A stretch of 64,000 nucleotides of DNA from CALRQJ02 sp943370285 (lineage in GTDB: Bacteria; Bacteroidota; Bacteroidia; Chitinophagales; Chitinophagaceae): positions 423,968 through 487,967 of the forward strand of contig CALRQJ020000001.1 in NCBI GenBank assembly GCA_943370285.1, written 5' to 3'. Shown one piece after another: positions 16,040 to 24,963 of this stretch. The notes beneath the pieces were generated by a model. It was not told the origin of the DNA. It did not search any database and saw only the letters and a list, made by a program, of their open reading frames with translations. Position 1 is the stretch's first letter. Each line of letters opens with the position of its first letter. The position numbers and the translations under genes are program-made.

Positions 16040-19000
16040 TTATTGAACAACTTGTACCCATTTACCGCTTACACCACCGCTTATGGTATTGTCATACATA
16101 GCTTCGCAATACACACCGGGCCAATAAAAACGACCGGGATAAGCAGCATTGAGTTGCACATAATACGTTAAGGTTTCACCGGCTTTGCAATCAAAATAAT
16201 GATACACTCTATCGTCTCGGATATCCATGTATGTTGATGGTGAAGATTTGAATGCACCTTCGCTGTTGTACAATCTGGTATTCAAAATTTCCCAACCACT
16301 TGGAAAGATTTGAGATAAAGCTAGTTGTGAATAATAGCCTCTATTGCCCGGATTTTTAACAGTAACTTTTGCCACGAAATCAGTACCCTGTGTAATATTA
16401 GATGGATCTAGCATTGCACCTGTTGTAGTTAAAAAGCTAACACCTACACTTAATATAGCAGGATTATTGTTTACCTTCAAACTATCACCGGCAATAGGTT
16501 GTCCCTGATTAATCACACGAACATACAATACATTATTGCCTTTATTTTTGAGTTGAATAACCGATTTACCATTTTGCCAGCTAATCGTTTGTTGTGACAA
16601 ATAGGCTGCTGAGTTAATGTTGATGTTCTGGTTATTCACTTTGCCTTCCACCATCAATTTATTACCACTTGCATTTTTACCACAGAATTTTGCAATAGCC
16701 AATAAGGAATAAGCAGTTGTTTGAGTGCTATACCAATTTTCTTGCGCTAATTTATTAGCAACACGTCGAACTAAAGGTTCAGCTTCTGTTCTTCTACCCA
16801 TTATAGTTAATGCTTCTAACACCATAGCTTCATCTCTCAAATCGCTACCAAATGTTGAACCCGGTATAGGTCTTGCAGGGAAACTAGTAGCTAAGCCACT
16901 GATTAATTTTAATGCTACCCCACTTTGTCCAACTACATGATATGCAGCTGCCAATCGCCATTTTGCTTCAGGAGTAATAAACTTAAATTCTTTCAATCTA
17001 TTCATGGCACCAAGTTCCGGGGCCTTAGCTAAAGCCAATAAATACAAACGATAGGCTTGCACCAAATCTGTACCATAATAAGGTGCAGCAGTTACATTCC
17101 ACTTAGCTGCTTGATTACGTTGATACAACTTCCACTGTTGCAACATCGCATTTGGTACATTATAACCTTTATCTATTGCTTCCAACAAAAAATGACCGGC
17201 ATAGTTGGTGCCCCATTCATCGCTTTCGCCACTGCCCGGCCAGTAAGCAAAACCGCCATTGGGTTGCTGAAAGTTTTGAATGCGTTCAATTGCTTTTCTA
17301 ATATTACGTTCAATATTTAATTTTTTGGCATTATCTAATTCCATCATCTGTTGTAAGACCAACTGTGGAAATACAGCCGAAGTTGTTTGCTCAATACAGC
17401 CATGCGGATATTGAATCAAATAGTTCAATCGCTTCTCCAAATTCATTGCAGGAATACTAGAAATTTCTACTACAGCTTTACTGCTGTTTACTTCGCCTAT
17501 AGTCGCAATCGCACTATTCCAATTCTGTCCTGCATTCAATGTGGCTTCTGTAATACTTGTAACAGGTGGATTAGGATTACGAACATCAAGCTCAACACTA
17601 TACGTAGTTTTTTCTTTCCCGCTAGTAGCTACTAATGTAACTGTTGCAATGCCAGTTGCACTTTTAACTTTAGCATTAAAATACACTTGCTGCTCACCTA
17701 TACCGCTAAAGCTGATGTTTTGTGTTGCAGCCCCAACAGGTTGTAAATAATTATTAGACTGCATAGATAAACTTACGTTGCGGATATTTTTTTCCGTTGC
17801 AAATACCGTAACCGGTATTTTAATTTCTTCTGCCGGACCAAGTACTCTTGGCATAGTAGCTAACAGCATCAAAGGTTTCTTTACCGCAACTGCTTTTTCT
17901 GCAAAGCCATAGGCTGCATCGCCGGCGGCTATTACCATTGCCCTTACACTACCCATGTAAGCAGGTAAAGTAAATGTATGCGTTTTACTACCGCCACTTG
18001 ATGTAAATGGACCCATAAATTGTACAATGGGTTTAAAGCGATTTGCTGATCTACCTTTACCTCCCGGCCCACCATCTTCATCACCACCAATGGTAAGAAT
18101 CCGTTCCAAATCTCCTCCCCATGCACCAATGACAAAATCATAGATATCCCAACTTTTAACACCTAATGCTTCCCTAGCATAAAATGATTTATGTGGGTCA
18201 GGCGTTTTAAAACGAGTTAAATCAAGTAATCCTTCATCAACCAATGCCACAACATAAGTCATATTTTTCCCTCCAGCTTCAGACACGGTGATAGTATTCG
18301 TTACTTCAGGTTTTATTACATCGGCAATTTTTATTACCGGCTTTAGTATGGTATTTTTATCTTCTACTACAATGGGTACAACACCATACATCCTAATCGG
18401 CAAATCATTAATAGTTTGTGCATGTGGTTGTAGCAAACTAACATTTACATATACATTAGGGGCCATTTCTTTTTCGGCCTTAAACTTAAAAATAGTATTT
18501 CCTTGCTCAGTTTCTGTCCAATAAGTTTTCAGCACTTTACTTCCACTCTCGATACTAATCAATGCCCTACCACCTTTGCTACTTGGTATAGTCACTTTTA
18601 CTTCATCACCTACATTGTATTTGGTTTTATCTGAAGTGAAAGACAACATTGCCGCTGCTGATGGGTCATTATTATCACTTCTAGTTTGCCAACTGTAATC
18701 ATCCACATAAAAAGTAGTACCGGTAGCATGCTGACTTTTGGTATCTCTGATGACAATTAGATATCTACCCCAATCACTAGTACGAATATTTAAATCAAAT
18801 TTTCCTTTACCGTTAGTGAGGTTAACTGTTTGTTTACTAACTAATTTATTGTATTCATCTTGCGTGAAGTTGCTGAAATTATCGCCGCTATTATCCCACC
18901 ACCAACGCCACTGAATTTTATACAACTCCACTTCGACCGTATTACTTCCGCCAATGGCATTACCTTTTGTATCTACATTAACAATGTCAACTGCATGACG

Positions 19001-21601
19001 CTTGCCGGATTGTAACCAACCCCAAGGCTTTTCTCCTTCAGGCATTTTTACTCCCACATAACTATTGTAGGGATAATAAGGCATGGCTACATTATCGATA
19101 CTAAAATTACCACCCGGCTCAAATACTTTAACCAAGAGATTGGCGGTTAATACACCGGGGGCTTGTGTATTGATATCGAAGTTAGGGTTGATAGGTGCAT
19201 TACCTTCAGCACTTAAACTACCATCAAATATGGTTTTATTTTGTGGAGTGAAGTTTGAAATCGGATTATCAAATGAAAAAGCTTTGTATTGCTCAAATTG
19301 TGTTTTACTTTTATACAAAGCCACATCTACTCTTGCTTTTAAATTTTTAGCAACTGCTCCAAATAACCATTTTGCATTAAGATTGCCCGACACAGTATTT
19401 CCCTTTCCTAAACTTGAACTATTGCCAAAATTCAAATCGATTTTTAATCGATTGGGCATGATGGTTTCAATCTTAATTTTCTTTTCAAACTGTGCACCAC
19501 CGGCCTTCACTCTACATAGCCAATTACCTGTTTGAGCCCCACTACCGGTAGCAGTTCTAAAAACGTTGAACCCATTGTTGGCATTGGTTTGTACCAATCT
19601 TTTATACAACTGACCATTAGGCGTAATCAGTTCCATTTCTATTGGATGATCTTTGGGAAGTTTATTGTCTTTGTCTTCAATAATACAACTCAAAAACAAA
19701 CTATCACCGGGCCGCCAAACGCCTCTTTCGCCAAAGATGAATCCTTTGATACCGTTTTTCACTTCTTCGCCAGCCACATCAAAACGACTCAGTGGTAAAG
19801 CACTTCCATCATCTAATTTTAAATAGCCTCTTTCGGTACCTTTTTTAGCAATGAGTAAGTAAGGTTTACGCTTTAGTTCGATGGTAGCAATACCATCGGA
19901 ACCACTTTTACCGGTTGCAATAATTTGTTGTTGATAATCTAATACTTCTAACTCAACACCATCCATTGGCTTAGTATCTATAATATTAGAAACAGCAATC
20001 AGTAAACTATTATTATTGGCTTTTTTAGCGGTTAACCCTATATTGCTGGCTAAAATATTTCTTGCAGCAAAGCGATCTTTACTGAAGTAAGAATTGCTGC
20101 ACGGATTGTCTTTTTCTTCCCAATTATACCCGTAAGGATAATACGAATCATACCTTCTCCAAAATGCATCATCATCATCTACTTCGCCGGTTTCGTTATA
20201 ATATTCGTAGTCATAATCATTCTCTTCTGTTTTCTTTATTTCAGCACAGGTATACAAAGAATATTCTGGTCTAAAACCGATATGTATTCTATAAATAGCG
20301 CCAGGCTCAGTTTTGATGTATTTATCAATGTCTAAAGAGAAGCGATTTTTCTTGTGTAAATCAAGTGATTTGTCATCATCTAATTTTACTACTGCTTGTA
20401 CAACCGGCTTAGCTACCCTACGTAATTCATATTCATCTCCTAGTGCATTTTGTTGCAAAAATTGGGCAATATTATTTTCAAATATTTTGATGATGGAAAC
20501 ATCAACCGATTTCAAATTAACTGCTTCAAACGGAAGCACTAACTTACCTGTACTGTTGGGAAGGATATTGCCTTTACCATGAATTTTAACTGAGGGCAGT
20601 CGGTTCTCAAAAAAGATATTTCCGGTAAATGCTTTAGGTAATTTATCACCCCATAAATTTTCAATGCCTTCATTAACCGTAACAGTATAATTACCATCTA
20701 ACCGATTAGACACATACACTTTTACTTCACTGTTATTGATGGTATAACTTACATCTGCTTGATTGGAAATAACAATCAAGCCCGATAAATCCTGATTAAC
20801 AGCAATGGGGTCGCTGAACTGAACTAATGTAAATTCTTCTTCTTCTTGAACTGCTCTAATGTTAAGCACTTTGAAATCGCCAATGGCAGGCACATCAATT
20901 TTTTTAGCGTCTTTTTGAGTGGCATTAATTACACTAGCATCCCATTCTAATTGCAAGGTTTGAGCAGCATTGGTACGTTTGATATTTTCAATAGTATAAG
21001 CATAAGTTTTGTTACTTTCATTATGCTGCCATTTGATGGCCAAATCTTGAACACCTAATTTTGCAGTTAATATTTTTTCTATTTGTTTACTTGGTTCTAC
21101 ATCTGCGGTATTGATTTCGCCGGTTAATATCATTCTGTCCTTGGAATTACTTTGCAAACCAAAATCATTGACTTGTATAGATGGTTTTACAATCTGCACA
21201 TTAAACTTAAACGCATTAAATTTAGATGGCACATTCAACACTTTGCCTAAATTGAAAGACACTTCATACAACTCATCAGGATTTAAATCTTTTTCAGGCT
21301 TGAATTCAATTGTTCTGGCATCTATCCAATAAGCCTTTCCTTCCACCGAAGGTGAAAAATCAAATAAATCAGATTTGATGGTTTCATTCAGGGTGTGGGT
21401 AGTGGTTGCATCGGTTGCCAACTGAATTCTAATGACCGACTTTTTGGATATTACACCAGAAGTATAGGCATCGATATACCGGCTAAATTCAGGATCTATT
21501 TGTACTAATTTTTTTTTGGAGCAAGCAGCTAAACTACCTATCATTACTACAATAGCGAGTAAGCCCAACCAATAAACGGGGGCAAGGATTAATTTTTTCA
21601 T
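16040..21601 (-). CDS. Bacterial alpha-2-macroglobulin lipoprotein with thioester motif
   Basis: Very large (1853 aa from MKKLILAPVY) periplasmic protease trap. The N-terminus has a lipoprotein signal ending in the lipobox LAAC, predicting a lipid-anchored protein. Repeated beta-sandwich MG domains fill the first 1000 residues, including RGVWRPGDSLFLSCI, the bacterial macroglobulin signature. The thioester motif is intact: C1402-I-E-Q in YPHGCIEQTTS, followed by an alpha/alpha-toroid thioester domain and a final receptor-binding-like domain. An acidic, Tyr-rich insert occurs around DYDYEYYNETGEVDDDD. Partnered with pbpC as in E. coli yfhM-pbpC: it is thought to trap proteases while PBP1C repairs the wall. 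An alternative ATG lies two codons upstream (21607). Confidence 0.92.
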   Translation of the reverse strand: MKKLILAPVYWLGLLAIVVMIGSLAACSKKKLVQIDPEFSRYIDAYTSGVISKKSVIRIQLATDATTTHTLNETIKSDLFDFSPSVEGKAYWIDARTIEFKPEKDLNPDELYEVSFNLGKVLNVPSKFNAFKFNVQIVKPSIQVNDFGLQSNSKDRMILTGEINTADVEPSKQIEKILTAKLGVQDLAIKWQHNESNKTYAYTIENIKRTNAAQTLQLEWDASVINATQKDAKKIDVPAIGDFKVLNIRAVQEEEEFTLVQFSDPIAVNQDLSGLIVISNQADVSYTINNSEVKVYVSNRLDGNYTVTVNEGIENLWGDKLPKAFTGNIFFENRLPSVKIHGKGNILPNSTGKLVLPFEAVNLKSVDVSIIKIFENNIAQFLQQNALGDEYELRRVAKPVVQAVVKLDDDKSLDLHKKNRFSLDIDKYIKTEPGAIYRIHIGFRPEYSLYTCAEIKKTEENDYDYEYYNETGEVDDDDAFWRRYDSYYPYGYNWEEKDNPCSNSYFSKDRFAARNILASNIGLTAKKANNNSLLIAVSNIIDTKPMDGVELEVLDYQQQIIATGKSGSDGIATIELKRKPYLLIAKKGTERGYLKLDDGSALPLSRFDVAGEEVKNGIKGFIFGERGVWRPGDSLFLSCIIEDKDNKLPKDHPIEMELITPNGQLYKRLVQTNANNGFNVFRTATGSGAQTGNWLCRVKAGGAQFEKKIKIETIMPNRLKIDLNFGNSSSLGKGNTVSGNLNAKWLFGAVAKNLKARVDVALYKSKTQFEQYKAFSFDNPISNFTPQNKTIFDGSLSAEGNAPINPNFDINTQAPGVLTANLLVKVFEPGGNFSIDNVAMPYYPYNSYVGVKMPEGEKPWGWLQSGKRHAVDIVNVDTKGNAIGGSNTVEVELYKIQWRWWWDNSGDNFSNFTQDEYNKLVSKQTVNLTNGKGKFDLNIRTSDWGRYLIVIRDTKSQHATGTTFYVDDYSWQTRSDNNDPSAAAMLSFTSDKTKYNVGDEVKVTIPSSKGGRALISIESGSKVLKTYWTETEQGNTIFKFKAEKEMAPNVYVNVSLLQPHAQTINDLPIRMYGVVPIVVEDKNTILKPVIKIADVIKPEVTNTITVSEAGGKNMTYVVALVDEGLLDLTRFKTPDPHKSFYAREALGVKSWDIYDFVIGAWGGDLERILTIGGDEDGGPGGKGRSANRFKPIVQFMGPFTSSGGSKTHTFTLPAYMGSVRAMVIAAGDAAYGFAEKAVAVKKPLMLLATMPRVLGPAEEIKIPVTVFATEKNIRNVSLSMQSNNYLQPVGAATQNISFSGIGEQQVYFNAKVKSATGIATVTLVATSGKEKTTYSVELDVRNPNPPVTSITEATLNAGQNWNSAIATIGEVNSSKAVVEISSIPAMNLEKRLNYLIQYPHGCIEQTTSAVFPQLVLQQMMELDNAKKLNIERNIRKAIERIQNFQQPNGGFAYWPGSGESDEWGTNYAGHFLLEAIDKGYNVPNAMLQQWKLYQRNQAAKWNVTAAPYYGTDLVQAYRLYLLALAKAPELGAMNRLKEFKFITPEAKWRLAAAYHVVGQSGVALKLISGLATSFPARPIPGSTFGSDLRDEAMVLEALTIMGRRTEAEPLVRRVANKLAQENWYSTQTTAYSLLAIAKFCGKNASGNKLMVEGKVNNQNININSAAYLSQQTISWQNGKSVIQLKNKGNNVLYVRVINQGQPIAGDSLKVNNNPAILSVGVSFLTTTGAMLDPSNITQGTDFVAKVTVKNPGNRGYYSQLALSQIFPSGWEILNTRLYNSEGAFKSSPSTYMDIRDDRVYHYFDCKAGETLTYYVQLNAAYPGRFYWPGVYCEAMYDNTISGGVSGKWVQVVQ

Positions 21602-21691
21602 GTGCAATGGCTATTAAAGGGCGAAAGATTTGTGATAGAAAATTACAATAATAGCCGAGAGAAAAAGAATAAATTTTTTGTTAATTCGATA

Positions 21692-23095
21692 CTAAGTTTT
21701 CCAAAACCACTTTTGCTTGGTACAAAAAACGGTGATGAGTGAAACGATAGACGTAAAAATGATACCTTTTAAGAAACCTGCCCACGGATTGGTATTGAGT
21801 AAATCTAACCATTGACTTACCGATGTAATCTTCAAAAAAGGTGTTAATAATAAACTACCTGCTACATAAGCAATCATAGGATTTCGACCGTTCAAGGCTA
21901 AATAATGAACGATTGTGTTAGACATTGGTAATTTGCCAAAAACATCAAAAGCTATCAGTATTAGGAAAGCTAATCCGGTAGTCACAAAATAATAGCTATA
22001 AGTAGAACTGTCTTTTTTAATACCACCTTCATAAGCCTCAAAACATAAACCTAACAGCAATACATAAATACCGGCTTGTAGTAATATTTGGTAAGATTTT
22101 TTATTGGCTTCGCCGGATTGATTTAACAGATAAAATAGCAACAAGGCAACCATCAGCGTTAGTGATACGTTTAGGATTAGTTGCCTCGTAAATAATCCGT
22201 AAAGATTCAATCCTATCAAACCAATACACAAGAATGCAATGCTAACAGTTTGACTAGTCTGATTGTTCTTCTCCTTATGCTTCATCGCTTTCATCAACCA
22301 TTCACCGGCAAAAGTTCCGGGTATTATGATGAATAAATACTTTAAAAAGTAAAACTTATACAACCAACTGATATCAAAGCTGCCAATAGCATTAAAGTTT
22401 AAAAAAGTTTTCGTCCAACTATCTGCAGGTTCTTTCCCGGCTAAAAAAATGGCCATGATAAAAGGCAAAATGCCTATTCGAAGCCAAGGCTTGTTATGCG
22501 TTAATCTGTAAATAATCGTACCAAAAAAAGCCATATTGGCCAACACCAAAATAATGATATCACTTTTAGAAAGCATAAAACCTTTGCCGCCATGAAAAGG
22601 TAAAACATAGAGTAAACATAGCGCAGCAGCAAATGGAATGATTTTTAGAGCCAAAAACAATTTTTTATAATGCAATCCTCTATAATCATACAACATAAAA
22701 AATAACAATACAAAAGCTAGGATGGATAAAGAATAATGGCGATAATCAGGCTCAGGTGCAATTACCCAAGCTTTCATATGCTGGGTAAATAATGCAAAAA
22801 AAGCCAATAGTAAAAAACGGCGAAAAGCAATAAACACAACAGATCCAATACCTTTATCGATTGTTTTAGACAATGACATAGGCATGGCAGCCCCCATACT
22901 AAAAAGAAAGAAAGGAAAGACTAAATCAACCCAAGTAATACCGGGAATGGAAGGATTGAACTTGTGTAATGGCGGCGGCACTTGTGCATGATACATCCAA
23001 GCAGGTAATACACCTCCAAAAGCAATACTACCCGATAATACCATGGTTAATATCGCAAAGCCACGCAGTGCATCTAAACTTTCATTTCTATTCAT
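21692..23095 (-). CDS. DUF5009/NagX-like multi-pass membrane protein
   Basis: 467 residues with about eleven or twelve membrane helices. The opening MNRNESLDALRGFAILTMVL and then TWVDLVFPFFLFSMGAAMP (polar residues in the second helix) match the acyltransferase-like family that includes NagX and heparan-alpha-glucosaminide N-acetyltransferase (DUF5009). NagX proteins accompany N-acetylglucosamine uptake systems in proteobacteria. Here the gene is the last of the string starting with the 2-epimerase, 63 bp after susD, with a 12-bp-stem hairpin in the gap that may lower its expression. Its reaction is not known from sequence: acetyl transfer across the membrane or sugar transport are both possible. 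Confidence 0.8.
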   Translation of the reverse strand: MNRNESLDALRGFAILTMVLSGSIAFGGVLPAWMYHAQVPPPLHKFNPSIPGITWVDLVFPFFLFSMGAAMPMSLSKTIDKGIGSVVFIAFRRFLLLAFFALFTQHMKAWVIAPEPDYRHYSLSILAFVLLFFMLYDYRGLHYKKLFLALKIIPFAAALCLLYVLPFHGGKGFMLSKSDIIILVLANMAFFGTIIYRLTHNKPWLRIGILPFIMAIFLAGKEPADSWTKTFLNFNAIGSFDISWLYKFYFLKYLFIIIPGTFAGEWLMKAMKHKEKNNQTSQTVSIAFLCIGLIGLNLYGLFTRQLILNVSLTLMVALLLFYLLNQSGEANKKSYQILLQAGIYVLLLGLCFEAYEGGIKKDSSTYSYYFVTTGLAFLILIAFDVFGKLPMSNTIVHYLALNGRNPMIAYVAGSLLLTPFLKITSVSQWLDLLNTNPWAGFLKGIIFTSIVSLITVFCTKQKWFWKT

Positions 23096-23111
23096 ACTAT
23101 CAAATTAATAA

Positions 23112-23139
23112 CAAAGGCGACGATAAATCGTCGCCTTTG
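23112..23139 (-). terminator. Hairpin between susD and the DUF5009 gene
   Basis: CAAAGGCGACGA (23112-23123), loop TAAA, TCGTCGCCTTTG (23128-23139): a perfect 12-bp stem with a tetraloop. On the minus strand the following bases are TTATTAATTTG, only a moderate T-tract. It can act as a partial terminator or as an mRNA 3'-end stabiliser for susCD, separating their level from that of the DUF5009 gene. Confidence 0.65.
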
Positions 23140-23158
23140 GGGGGAGATACAATAAAGA

Positions 23159-24937
23159 CTACCAGCCGGGATTTTGAACCAATGATGGTACTTTATCTAA
23201 TTCGCCTTGCGGAATTGGACAAAGATTATGTTGACCATTGTTGAAAATCCTTAACTCTCTTTTTAATCTTAAGGCATCGGCATTTGGCCATATTGTTGGC
23301 ACTTTATAAGTTGCGTCGAATGTTGGTGCAGGTGCAGGTGTATTGAATACCAAACCTATACCGGTTTGAAATGTCATAGCAGATAAGGGCTGACCATAAA
23401 TTTGAACCGCCATTACTTTAGCAGCATAAGCACCGTTATCCCAACGACGCATATCGGCCATGTGAATACCTTCATTTGCAAACTCTACCGTTTTTTCACG
23501 ACGTACCAATTGTTTTAAAGCAGCAAGACTAGCCAAGGTTGCCGCATCTACATTTGGCATACCGGCTCTGCTACGTACTCTGTTTACAGGTATAGCAACT
23601 TCAGTTGCAGGTGCACCAGTTTCTAATTTGGCTTCGGCATTTAACAATAATATTTCAGAAAAACGCATGTACACCCAACCTACTTTATACAGGTTGCCGG
23701 CCGTTCCGTTTACATCTCTGTCTTGTACATATTTACGCCATAAATTACCACAGCCATTTAATCTTGGACCAAAAATATTAGCACTATCTTGATTTGCAGT
23801 GGTAGATAATGTTACAACTTGATTGGTGGTATTAAAAGTGTGAACTGTGCGATTAGTAGGACTATACACATTACTTGTAAAGCCTTGCACAATAACGGTA
23901 TCACCGGGAACAATAACGGTTTGTTTCATTCTTGGATCACGGGATTTGGTAGGTGTTGCCGGATTGTATAAAGGAGAAACATCAATTGTTCTACCATCGG
24001 TACATTCAAATAAATCTACTAAAAACTGAGAGGGGAAATGGCTAGACTGTCCGCCTTGGTTTCTTGAACCTTGTACCAAGTTTAAATAATTAAATGAACC
24101 ACCGTCTGCATCACCATAAGGATAGATGAACATGATTTCATTATTAACATTGGTGGTTTGTCCTGCTTTACGGAATAAATTACCAAACACCGGATTCAAG
24201 TTGTAAGGACCATTATTGATGATATCGTTTGTCAACGTAATTACTTCTTGGTATCTTCTATCTACCATGGCAATTCTTGCAGCAGTGCCTAATGCTACAC
24301 CACGGCTTACTCTACCCAATTCGGTTGGCAACCAACCCAAACTAGGTGCAGCAGATTTTAAATCGTTCACTAAAAAATCTACGATTTCGTTTTTAGGCTT
24401 ACGAGAAGCACTAAAGAAATCGCTTTGTTCTAATGGACCGGTAAAGAAAGGCACATCACCAAAATACACCATCAAGTACCAGTAAGCAGATGCCCTCAAC
24501 ACTTTTGCTTCAGCTTGTACCCTAGCATATTCTGCAGGATCCATAACTGATTGTGCTCTTTGCATATTAAACAACAAGCTATTAGCTCTTTGAATGACTT
24601 GATAAAATCCGGCCCATAATTCTCGAATCGTTCCATCGGTTGGACCGTAAGCACCAGAACCGATTGTACCGTTTAATCCCCTTTCCAAACCTATTTCAGT
24701 ATGCAAATCCATTTTAGCATAATAGGTTGTTGGATTTGCAAAACCCGGACTGATGGTTCTTGCCCCATAAGCACTATACACACCGGTTAAACCTTGTTGT
24801 ACTTGTGCTGCATTGGTGTAAAATGCTTCGGATGTAATCGTATCTAATGGTAATTTATTCAAATATTTTTTGCACGATGTTACGCCAAGTAGCAAAGCTG
24901 CTACACCAGGCACTAACAAATATTTTTTATAATTCAT
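23159..24937 (-). CDS. SusD/RagB-family outer-membrane nutrient-binding lipoprotein
   Basis: Surface-exposed substrate-capture lipoprotein that forms the lid of a SusC channel. The N-terminus has a lipoprotein signal with lipobox GVTSCKKYLNKLPLDTIT, the typical SusD opening. Internal landmarks are RASAYWYLMVYFGDVPFF (helical TPR-like scaffold), WVYMRFSEILLLNAEAKLE and FANEGIHMADMRRW near the C-terminus. Length 592 is average. It follows susC after 26 bp. The ligand is not readable from sequence; neighbours suggest an amino-sugar-containing glycan (inference). Confidence 0.95.
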   Translation of the reverse strand: MNYKKYLLVPGVAALLLGVTSCKKYLNKLPLDTITSEAFYTNAAQVQQGLTGVYSAYGARTISPGFANPTTYYAKMDLHTEIGLERGLNGTIGSGAYGPTDGTIRELWAGFYQVIQRANSLLFNMQRAQSVMDPAEYARVQAEAKVLRASAYWYLMVYFGDVPFFTGPLEQSDFFSASRKPKNEIVDFLVNDLKSAAPSLGWLPTELGRVSRGVALGTAARIAMVDRRYQEVITLTNDIINNGPYNLNPVFGNLFRKAGQTTNVNNEIMFIYPYGDADGGSFNYLNLVQGSRNQGGQSSHFPSQFLVDLFECTDGRTIDVSPLYNPATPTKSRDPRMKQTVIVPGDTVIVQGFTSNVYSPTNRTVHTFNTTNQVVTLSTTANQDSANIFGPRLNGCGNLWRKYVQDRDVNGTAGNLYKVGWVYMRFSEILLLNAEAKLETGAPATEVAIPVNRVRSRAGMPNVDAATLASLAALKQLVRREKTVEFANEGIHMADMRRWDNGAYAAKVMAVQIYGQPLSAMTFQTGIGLVFNTPAPAPTFDATYKVPTIWPNADALRLKRELRIFNNGQHNLCPIPQGELDKVPSLVQNPGW

Positions 24938-24963
24938 GATTGTTGATTTTTAGTGTGAACAGA

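Noticed and set aside
19083..19535. 150-codon open frame antisense to the alpha-2-macroglobulin gene
   Set aside because: Lies wholly within a well-supported gene, without a ribosome-binding or promoter signal and with no recognisable domain.
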